5,508 nt of DNA, from the NCBI GenBank assembly GCA_903930095.1, contig CAIYXE010000246.1:1-5508 (forward strand), given 5' to 3'. Shown piece by piece: positions 1 through 5,468 of the stretch (position 1 is its first letter; every line of letters starts with the position of its first letter). The position numbers and the translations under genes were made by a program. The notes beneath the pieces are model-generated. The model did no database searches and was not told the DNA's origin. It saw nothing but the letters and a program-made list of their open reading frames with translations. This DNA is from an uncultured Hyphomicrobiales bacterium. Lineage in GTDB: Bacteria; Pseudomonadota; Alphaproteobacteria; Rhizobiales; Aestuariivirgaceae.

Positions 1-1
1 C

Positions 2-121
2 GACGAAGAGGCTGAAACCTGCTGGCAGGTGAAGCTTGACGGCGGCAAGGTGTCCTGGATCAATGACGGCGAGGAGGAAGGCACCGGCACCATACTGGAG
101 GGAAATCCGAAGGGGTTTTGA
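2..121 (+). CDS. C-terminal 39 residues of an unidentified protein (5' end outside window)
   Basis: The frame is open from the first bases and closes with TGA at 119-121. The visible tail is acidic, with the segment TCWQVKLDGGKVSW followed by a run of Glu and Gly and the end GNPKGF. The pattern of an aromatic residue, V-x-L, D-G and then V-S-W recalls the region near the C-terminus of phospholipase D/cardiolipin-synthase-like proteins. The usual final L-L-P-x-E-x-x-L segment is absent, so that assignment is weak. The gene may be a 3' fragment like the debris that follows it. Codon use is normal for a GC-rich proteobacterium. No function is assigned. Confidence 0.4.
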   Translation, partial: DEEAETCWQVKLDGGKVSWINDGEEEGTGTILEGNPKGF

Positions 122-252
122 GCTCACTTACTCCGCGACTTGGGTTACGGTGCTTCTCTTTGCCGGGCTTACCGCACACGGTTGTACTCTCACCCGGAAC
201 AATCATACGCCGTGAACGACCTATTCTAAGGCGTTTGACCGAAGCAGGATGA

Positions 253-694
253 GACTGGCAGTCAAGCACAAGAGAAGCCTCGGCCAGCCTTGTCATCGAG
301 GTCGATACCACCTCCGTTTCGGACGGGTTCTGCGTGGTGATGGGAGCAAGGCCGGACATTGATGGTCCGCACCGCATCGAGAGAATCACCTGCAAACTCA
401 ACCTCAAGAAGAGAGATGGCGGAGCCATGAACACCGTAGCGCTCTCCGATGTCATCGGCACGACCCATGGGGCCGGAGACGAGTCGACGACCTTCAATCT
501 TCCGGATATCAGGAGCCGCGTTGTCTTGGGCCAGGATGAGATGGGAGGCACCTCTGCCAATCGCCTGACGAATCAGGCCTGAGGTGTTCATGGCTCAATT
601 CTCAGTGGAAGTTATGCGCCCACCCCACTCAGTTCTCGCTAAAGAAGAACACCAGACGCTTCCCGAAATGACGCGGAGAGCCATCGCGCTGTGA
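253..694 (+). pseudogene. Degenerate phage tail-collar-domain protein (tail fibre fragment)
   Basis: The frame beginning after the stop at 250-252 reads through 579 and contains a clear tail-collar signature: VIGTTHGAGDESTTFNLPD, then a stretch ending GQDEMGGTSANRLTNQ. Intact family members usually read GTTYGAGDGSTTFNLPDLRGRV...DMGGTSANRLT and continue with a Gly-rich segment and an E-x-H-x-L motif. Here TGA at 580-582 stands where Gly is expected. The same frame then continues G-V-H-G-S-I-L-S-G, so the stop looks like a point mutation. The next family-like segment, AKEEHQTLPEM, lies in another frame (638-670) and ends at 692-694, which implies an additional frameshift. Collar-domain proteins sit at the host-binding tip of tailed phages or phage-like particles. 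No other phage gene is visible, so this is an isolated relic. The domain call is firm; the 5' boundary is approximate. Confidence 0.75.
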
Positions 695-1244
695 AACTTT
701 ATGGTGGCCGCCATCGCGCCAACACCCTTGAAGATCAACCTATAACTGCAAGACGAGGCGTCAGCCGGAGTAATGGTGAGGATCGTGGTCGTGGGCGCGA
801 GGGTATGCGAAAGCTTGGCGAAGTACATGTGATGTCCCCACATCTAACTTCGGTTCGACGAGCTTGTGATGACCTCGTTGACCGTGAAACTCATAAACGT
901 CACTCAAACGGGAACGAAATGCAGCATTCATCCGGCGTTCAACGCGAGGACCGGATGACATGAGGACATGATGCAGCACTGCCTGATGCCATGACCGACG
1001 ATGCCAAAGCCAGGCCGGAGCACGGTTTCCCGAGAAGGGCGGCAAAGAAGAAAAGACCCTGCGTGTTAACTGGAACGGACAGCGTCCATGCTGGGCAAAA
1101 TACTGTTGCCGAGTAATGTCCATCTGCGACAACTGCCGCCGGAAGAAGAGATTTAGAAGAGAACGCTCTTGCTTGACGGATCAATTAAGTGCGAGGGTGT
1201 CGGGCAATAAAGGATCGTGTAAACGGACAGGGTTCTCCTGGCGA
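695..1244. other. Gene-poor stretch between phage relic and sulfatase operon
   Basis: About 550 bases contain only short, mutually overlapping open frames on both strands. None has a recognisable motif, a convincing ribosome-binding site or a domain. No tRNA-like fold or convincing rho-independent terminator was found. The promoter of the downstream operon should lie in its right part, but no -35/-10 pair with acceptable spacing could be identified. The one structured element is the inverted repeat at 928-958, listed separately. A weak 5-bp stem (1157-1170, AAGAG/CTCTT with a 4-base loop) lies upstream of the FGE gene and is not followed by a T run. Confidence 0.5.
928..958. repeat. Inverted repeat with nested small dyad
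   Basis: TCATCCGG (928-935) and CCGGATGA (951-958) are perfect 8-base inverted arms around a 15-base centre. The start of the centre, together with the last arm base, forms a second small dyad, GCGTT-c-AACGC (935-945). GAACG (912-916) and CGTTC (936-940) make a further inverted pair. This could be a protein-binding site or an RNA hairpin. It is not followed by a T run, so it does not look like an intrinsic terminator. It lies about 290 bases before the preferred FGE start. Confidence 0.4.
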
Positions 1245-2264
1245 ATGGAGCAACAGTTGAAGTTGGCTGAAAGGGCATCGCTGACGGCGGCCATTTTGGC
1301 GAGGAGAGTGCCGGTCTATGTGTCGACGTTTGCGATTTTCCTGCTGTTTTGCTTCAACCAGGCGGCGCTGTCGGCAACATGCACGCCTTTCCCTGCCGCT
1401 CCGGACGGTGTTCCAGATATCCGATCGGCTATGATCGAAATCCCGGCTGGACATTTCACTATGGGCTCGAACTCCCACTACCCAGAGGAAGCGCCTGCGC
1501 GCGAGGTCTCAGTGGGTGCGTTCATGATCAGTAGCCACGAAGTGACCAATGCCGAGTTCTCCGCATTTGTGAAAGCCACCGGCTATGTGACGACGGCCGA
1601 AAAACCGATCCCGCCGGATAAATATCCTGACCTTCCGGAGGCCTATCGGGTGCCTGGCGCGATGGTTTTCGTCATGCCCGAGGATACGCTCCCGCAGTTG
1701 GTACCTTCGATGTGGTGGGTCTTCACACCCGACGCAAATTGGCGCCGCCCCAGCGGTCCGGCCAGCACCATCGAAGGGCACGATGCGGACCCCGTGACGC
1801 AAGTGAGCTGGGAGGATGCCAAAGCCTATGCCATGTGGCGGGGCCACGACCTGCCAACAGAAGCGGAGTGGGAATGGGCTGCACGCGCGGGAGGCGATGT
1901 TCCAAGCGACGACCTACAGCCTGATGCCAACATCTGGGAGGGCGTCTTCCCCTATTTTGACGCGGCCAGCGACGGCTACCATGGCCTTGCCCCTGTGGGA
2001 TGCTTCAAGCCGAACGACTACGGGTTGTATGACATGATCGGCAATGTCTGGGAATGGACAGAGGACCTGTACCGTCCCAGCCACGCTCCAGGTTCATCAT
2101 TCGTTGAGGATCCACGCTATCCGCAACGACGCGTCATAAAGGGTGGTTCATGGATGTGCTCGAACACCTATTGCGGCCGCTACCGCCCAAGTGCGCGTCA
2201 ACCAGGCGATGCCGATCTTGGCAGCTCACACACGGGCTTCCGGACTGTGCTGCGCAATTACTGA
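1245..2264 (+). CDS. Exported formylglycine-generating enzyme (FGE/SUMF1 family)
   Basis: Members of this family oxidise a cysteine in sulfatases to formylglycine, the catalytic residue, using O2 and copper. Numbering is from ATG 1245 (339 residues). Residues 1-44 look like a Sec signal peptide: Arg-Arg at 20-21, a hydrophobic core around 22-40, and likely cleavage after A-L-S-A. The SUMF1 domain starts near 63 (MIEIPAGHFTMGS). It contains PVTQVSWEDA (183-192), LPTEAEWEWAAR (203-214), GLYDMIGNVWEW (260-271) and KGGSWMCSNTYCGRYR, ending GFR near the C-terminus. Cys305 and Cys310 match in spacing the two active-site cysteines of human FGE (Cys336/Cys341), so this is probably an active FGE and not one of the many cysteine-less SUMF1-domain proteins. 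The frame is open upstream to an ATG at 1116 (382 residues), but the added Arg/Cys-rich segment would precede the signal peptide and has no recognisable homology. A GTG at 1320 is another possible start. No start has a strong ribosome-binding site. The sulfatase gene begins 12 bases downstream and is the likely client. Confidence 0.9.
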   Translation: MEQQLKLAERASLTAAILARRVPVYVSTFAIFLLFCFNQAALSATCTPFPAAPDGVPDIRSAMIEIPAGHFTMGSNSHYPEEAPAREVSVGAFMISSHEVTNAEFSAFVKATGYVTTAEKPIPPDKYPDLPEAYRVPGAMVFVMPEDTLPQLVPSMWWVFTPDANWRRPSGPASTIEGHDADPVTQVSWEDAKAYAMWRGHDLPTEAEWEWAARAGGDVPSDDLQPDANIWEGVFPYFDAASDGYHGLAPVGCFKPNDYGLYDMIGNVWEWTEDLYRPSHAPGSSFVEDPRYPQRRVIKGGSWMCSNTYCGRYRPSARQPGDADLGSSHTGFRTVLRNY

Positions 2265-2265
2265 C

Positions 2266-2272
2266 AGGAGAG
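2266..2272 (+). promoter_or_regulatory. Ribosome-binding site of the sulfatase gene
   Basis: AGGAG at 2266-2270 lies 6 bases before a GTG codon at 2277, directly after the FGE stop (TGA 2262-2264). This fixes the sulfatase start at a GTG, not at the internal ATG at 2304. It also indicates that the two genes share a transcript. Confidence 0.8.
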
Positions 2273-2276
2273 TTCT

Positions 2277-4556
2277 GTGTTTCCCAAAAAGCTAATTGCC
2301 GCAATGGCGTCATTCGTAGTCATCGCAGCAGGAATAGGGCTTGCCGAAGCCACTCCCCCTTCAAAGCCGAACATCCTGTTCGTGATCATGGACGACGTTG
2401 GCATCGACCAGCTGAGTGCGATGGGCTACGGTGGCCAAACACCACCCAAGACACCGGCGATCAACGAAATTGCAGAAAGCGGAATAAGGTTCCGCAATAC
2501 ATGGTCAATGCCCGAGTGCTCCAATGGGCGAATGGCGTTGCTGACCGGACGTTATCCATTCCGGACAAATGTCTATCAGGCAATCGGCCAAAGTGACCTG
2601 GCGAACTCACAAGTCTCGCCTTATGACGTTACGGTAGCCCGCATGATGAAGCAGGCCGGATATAGAAGCGGCTTCTTTGGCAAATATCACCTTGGCGGCC
2701 CTGAGAACAATCAGGCCGTCAACGGAGGTCCGGGGCAGCTGGGCTGGGACTACTTCCACGGCTGGATTGGCGGCCTGCCGGCTTCGATCGACACGACGGC
2801 TGGCGGGGTTGGACAGAGTGGAACCTATAAGTGCGGATATGTCCCGTCAGTAGCCCGGCAAATGAGTACCGAGGGCGCCAACACTGGCGCCTGCTACATT
2901 CGAAACACGAACAATAGGACACGCTGCCAAAAAATCAGCGGCGATACACTGGGCGATTCGCCCGGCCTTGCGTGCCTGAATCTGGGTGGAATTCTGGTTC
3001 CCAATGCTTCATGCCAAGCCAATCCTCCGGGGAACCTGGACTTCCAGCGACAGAACGCACACTACGTGTCACCACTCGTAATCAATCGCGGCACGAGCGT
3101 CAGCGAGCTCTCCGTCACTGATCCGCGTGGCCGCAACTACCGCTCCTCGATCGAGGTGAACGCGGCGATACAGTGGATAAATGAGAATAAACGGGGGAGT
3201 GCCCCGTGGATGGCAACTGTGTCATTCAGCGCCGATCATACGCCGCTGCAGCCACCACCCGGTCACCTGCTTTCTCCAGCGACCAGACAGAAGCTTGCCA
3301 CGACGATGGGCTCTCCTATGGGCTCTCCGATAAAGTTTGGTACAGACTGCACCAATCAAGTGGTCCAGCGCATCCTTTCGGATGCAATGATAGAGGCGAT
3401 GGACACCGAACTGGGCCGCCTGCTGATATCGACCGGCCTCGCCCGCAAGAACAACGTAGGCCAGCTGATCTACGAACCCGAGCGTACCAACACAATGATC
3501 GTGATGGTCGGGGACAATGGATCCCTCGGAACCACGGTGAAGTTGCCATTCGACGCCATGCGCTCGAAGGCGTCACCATACCAGACTGGGATATGGGTTC
3601 CGCTCCAGGTATCGGGGCCCATGGTCAAACAGCCTAACCGCGATGTTCCGCATCTTGTTAGCGCAGCGGATGTCTACGGCCTGTTTGCCGAGGCAGCGGG
3701 GCTCGACCCACATAAGGCGTCAAGGCCGAGCACAATTGATTCGAGCCCACTCATGCCCTACCTGCGGGACCCATTACAGTCGGCCATCCGTACCTTCAAT
3801 TATTCAGAGGGTGGTCTCAACATCCAGAAGAATGGTGCGCATAATGGGCCATGCGTGATCGGGCGGACCGACGATGCGGTTGGAACATGCAGCCAAACTC
3901 CAATCAACAAGGGGGTTTGCGAAGACAACGGTGGTGTTTGGTGGGGCGAGGGCGCCACAGATCCGAGTGTCACTCCAGTCAACACAGGTGTTGATGAATG
4001 CTGGCAGGTCAACCAGGAAATTTACGGGTCACTGGATGACCCCGACACCTATCCCGGCACCTATAATGACGTGAAAGTCGGGCAAGCACCGCAGATCTAC
4101 TACACGGCGCGTGACGCACGCTTCAAATTCATCCATAGCGAATGGAAGGATTACGACCCGGACGCGGTGGGAGTTGCGACGTCATATTACCTCGATGAAC
4201 TCTACGAGGTCAACGAGAGCAAGGACCCAGACGACTTGAAACTCGATCGGGACGGCGACGCGCTATACATAAGTTCAAACGCAGTTGAAAATAAGGAGCT
4301 AGATCCTGTCGATGGTGCTGCTGAATCGATGCAGGCGCTCCAAAACTACCTCGCCGAACTGCGTGCGACGCAGCCATCTTGTCAGGGCGATGGCAATGGA
4401 GACCGCGTTGTCAACCTCAAGGACGTCCAAGACTACTGGCGGACGGTAAGGACGTGGACCGGATCTAGCACTTTTGATTTCGACTATAATGCGGTTACAG
4501 ATCGGAACGACTTGCAGACCATCTGGGCAAACATTCCAAGTGACTGCCGCAACTGA
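2277..4556 (+). CDS. Secreted type I sulfatase with dockerin-like C-terminus
   Basis: Type I sulfatases hydrolyse sulfate esters using a formylglycine made from Cys and a bound calcium. Residues 1-25 form a Sec signal peptide (Lys-Lys, hydrophobic core, cleavage after A-E-A). The alkaline-phosphatase-like fold follows: PNILFVIMDDVG with metal ligands Asp39/Asp40; the modification site C81-S-N-G-R85-MALLTGR; GKYHLGG (Lys136, His138); DHTPLQPP (His321); GDNG (Asp413/Asn414); and Lys431 before the GIWVPLQVSGP segment. The modification motif lacks the usual Pro/Ala at its third position. Two cysteine-rich insertions (Cys186-246 with five Cys; Cys526-575 with four) enlarge the protein to 759 residues, where many relatives have about 450-600. 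Residues 702-757 form a dockerin-like module. Without Cys81 there are 12 cysteines, which would allow six disulfides in the oxidising periplasm or outside the cell. It is probably modified by the exported FGE encoded just upstream. The sulfatase assignment is firm; the substrate is unknown and could be a sulfated polysaccharide or a smaller ester. Confidence 0.93.
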   Translation: MFPKKLIAAMASFVVIAAGIGLAEATPPSKPNILFVIMDDVGIDQLSAMGYGGQTPPKTPAINEIAESGIRFRNTWSMPECSNGRMALLTGRYPFRTNVYQAIGQSDLANSQVSPYDVTVARMMKQAGYRSGFFGKYHLGGPENNQAVNGGPGQLGWDYFHGWIGGLPASIDTTAGGVGQSGTYKCGYVPSVARQMSTEGANTGACYIRNTNNRTRCQKISGDTLGDSPGLACLNLGGILVPNASCQANPPGNLDFQRQNAHYVSPLVINRGTSVSELSVTDPRGRNYRSSIEVNAAIQWINENKRGSAPWMATVSFSADHTPLQPPPGHLLSPATRQKLATTMGSPMGSPIKFGTDCTNQVVQRILSDAMIEAMDTELGRLLISTGLARKNNVGQLIYEPERTNTMIVMVGDNGSLGTTVKLPFDAMRSKASPYQTGIWVPLQVSGPMVKQPNRDVPHLVSAADVYGLFAEAAGLDPHKASRPSTIDSSPLMPYLRDPLQSAIRTFNYSEGGLNIQKNGAHNGPCVIGRTDDAVGTCSQTPINKGVCEDNGGVWWGEGATDPSVTPVNTGVDECWQVNQEIYGSLDDPDTYPGTYNDVKVGQAPQIYYTARDARFKFIHSEWKDYDPDAVGVATSYYLDELYEVNESKDPDDLKLDRDGDALYISSNAVENKELDPVDGAAESMQALQNYLAELRATQPSCQGDGNGDRVVNLKDVQDYWRTVRTWTGSSTFDFDYNAVTDRNDLQTIWANIPSDCRN
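3306..3329 (+). repeat. 12-base tandem duplication inside the sulfatase gene
   Basis: ATGGGCTCTCCT (3306-3317) is followed directly by ATGGGCTCTCCG (3318-3329), identical in 11 of 12 bases. It encodes M-G-S-P twice in a loop after the His321 motif. The reading frame is kept, so this looks like a small in-frame slippage or duplication event. Confidence 0.7.
4380..4550 (+). other. Dockerin-like double calcium-binding module of the sulfatase
   Basis: Codons 702-757 encode two EF-hand-type loops. The first is D705-G-N-G-D709-R-V-V-N-L-K-D716, with ligand-type residues at loop positions 1, 3, 5, 9 and 12 (D, N, D, N, D). The second is D734-F-D-Y-N738-A-V-T-D742-R-N-D745 (D, D, N, D, D). This pattern and spacing is that of type I dockerin repeats. 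Cys702 and Cys757 frame the module and could clamp it with a disulfide. In cellulosomes dockerins bind cohesins; in other bacteria such C-terminal modules have unclear partners. No cohesin is encoded in the window. Confidence 0.7.
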
Positions 4557-4566
4557 TGGTGTGAGT

Positions 4567-5351
4567 GGATCATGTCCCTTTCCGTGGTGTAGCTGACGGC
4601 TGTGGTCGCCGAGCTTTTCCGGCATGGGCCGGGATGATCAGCTGGCGACGGCAGGCAGACTGACAGGGAGATCATCGCTCATCTGGTTGATGGTTTCCAG
4701 TGACATTCAGCGGGCGCGCTGGACGTCCCAATCATCATTTGGCTCGAGGAGGATGGCGCCGACGAGGCGGATGATAGCATTGTCGTTCGGGAAGATGCCG
4801 ACGGCGTCTGTCCGCCGCTTGATCTCGCGGTTGAGACGCTCGATGGGTTGGTACTGTGAAGCTTGGCGTGGTGTTCCTTCGGGAATGTCATGTAAATCAG
4901 TACGTCGGGTTCGGCGCCATCCATGATGGGGGCGAGTTTGGGTACCTTGGGCCGGATCTGATCGGCAACGCTGCGGCCCGACTTTCCGGCATGGGCAAGG
5001 ACGTCCCGCGTGAAGTGCGCGCGGCAGCGCTGCCAACTGGCGCACAGTACCGTGGAGCCCGCAGCCTTCATCCCCTCATGGGCATCGGAGACGGCGAGCT
5101 TTACGCCCTGGAGCCCGCGCCGCGTCAGTTTGCCCACGAAGGCCGTCCAGATGGGCTCTGCCTCCGAGGTGACGATCTCGAGCCCTGAAACCTCGCGCCG
5201 GCCGTCGCTGTTGTTGCCGGTTGCGATGATGACGGCGACGGAGACCACGCGGCCACGGCCGCGGGCCTTCAGATCGGTGCATCAATCCAGAGAGAAGGCC
5301 AGTCGCCCTTGATGGGGCGGTCAAGAAAGGCCTTCACCAGATCGTTGGGAA
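4567..5351 (-). mobile_element. Remnant of an IS256/Mutator-family insertion sequence
   Basis: A minus-strand IS256-type transposase occupies 4638 to about 5351. The non-coding right end of the element follows it and probably reaches to around 4567-4575, close to the sulfatase stop codon at 4554-4556. The exact terminus is not provable here, because the other end of the element is missing and the terminal inverted repeats cannot be paired. The left part is replaced at about 5352-5356 by sequence resembling the end of an IS21-type element. No target duplication can be checked. Confidence 0.7.
4638..5351 (-). pseudogene. Broken IS256-family transposase, 5'-truncated
   Basis: Read on the minus strand, the remnant begins with VKAFLDRPIKGDWPSLWIDA, which includes the first catalytic Asp (codon 5281-5283). 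A frameshift near 5274-5278 follows. The next frame gives RVVSVAVIIATGNNSDGRRE and KLAVSDAHEG with the second Asp (5084-5086), then QRCRAHFTRDVLAHAGKSGR. That joins directly to SVADQIRPKVPKL near 4972, whereas relatives carry roughly 20-30 extra residues here, so an in-frame deletion is likely. After HAKLHSTNP a one-base deletion near 4844 shifts to IERLNREIKRR with the catalytic Glu (codon 4839-4841) and DAVGIFPNDNAIIRLVGAILL. A TGA (4707-4709) then interrupts the last part, which continues MSLETINQMSDDLPVSLPAVAS to a stop at 4638-4640. The N-terminal third is missing. The gene cannot make an active DDE transposase. Confidence 0.9.
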
Positions 5352-5355
5352 CGGC

Positions 5356-5373
5356 GGTGGAAAACTAGACCAC
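5356..5373 (+). repeat. Terminal direct repeat, copy 1
   Basis: GGTGGAAAACTAGACCAC pairs with a second copy 47 bases on (start to start), matching at 13 of 18 positions and sharing the AAAA core and the final CCAC. It is a likely transposase-binding repeat of an IS21-type end. Confidence 0.5.
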
Positions 5374-5377
5374 GGTA

Positions 5378-5398
5378 GCGGCGGGATTGGCCCGCTGC
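5378..5398 (+). repeat. Hairpin between the two terminal repeats
   Basis: GCGGCGGG (5378-5385) can pair with CCCGCTGC (5391-5398) around an ATTGG loop. The 8-base stem includes one G-T pair. It has no T run, so a transcription terminator is unlikely. It may block read-through translation or simply be part of the element end. Confidence 0.4.
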
Positions 5399-5402
5399 GG
5401 GC

Positions 5403-5420
5403 GGAGTAAAAGTCGCCCAC
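5403..5420 (+). repeat. Terminal direct repeat, copy 2
   Basis: GGAGTAAAAGTCGCCCAC is the second copy of the repeat at 5356-5373, in the same orientation, between the hairpin and the putative istA leader. Confidence 0.5.
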
Positions 5421-5468
5421 TATCTATGCCCTTTCTGTGTGAGCAGGGAGGGCTGGGAGATCTACACC

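Noticed and set aside
60..591. Long minus-strand open frames (166 and 109 codons) opposite the tail-collar relic
   Set aside because: They run antisense to recognisable collar-domain sequence, show no motifs of their own and have low-complexity composition; they are shadows of the plus-strand reading.
911..939. EcfG-type stress promoter (GGAAC ... CGTT)
   Set aside because: GGAAC (911-915) and CGTT (936-939) are separated by 20 bases, whereas the alphaproteobacterial consensus uses 16-17; there is also no gene directly downstream.
595..1184. Several overlapping open frames of 80-120 codons on both strands between the relic and the operon
   Set aside because: None shows a domain, a signal peptide or a ribosome-binding site, and they exclude one another; GC-rich non-coding DNA readily gives such frames.
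1173..1210. Sigma-70 promoter for the operon (TTGACG at 1173-1178, CAATAA at 1205-1210)
   Set aside because: The spacing is 26 bases, too far from 16-18, and no better -10 lies at the right distance.
1366..1386. Lipoprotein signal in the FGE (ALSATC)
   Set aside because: A Thr sits directly before the Cys where a lipobox needs Gly, Ala or Ser; ordinary signal peptidase I cleavage after A-L-S-A fits better.
4608..4640. Rho-independent terminator after the sulfatase gene
   Set aside because: The CCGG-catggg-CCGG stem is only 4 bases, has no T run, and lies within the IS256 end, so it is not good evidence for operon termination.
4624..5312. Plus-strand open frames of about 100 codons across the IS256 remnant
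   Set aside because: The opposite strand carries clear transposase motifs in the expected order; the plus-strand frames are shadows.
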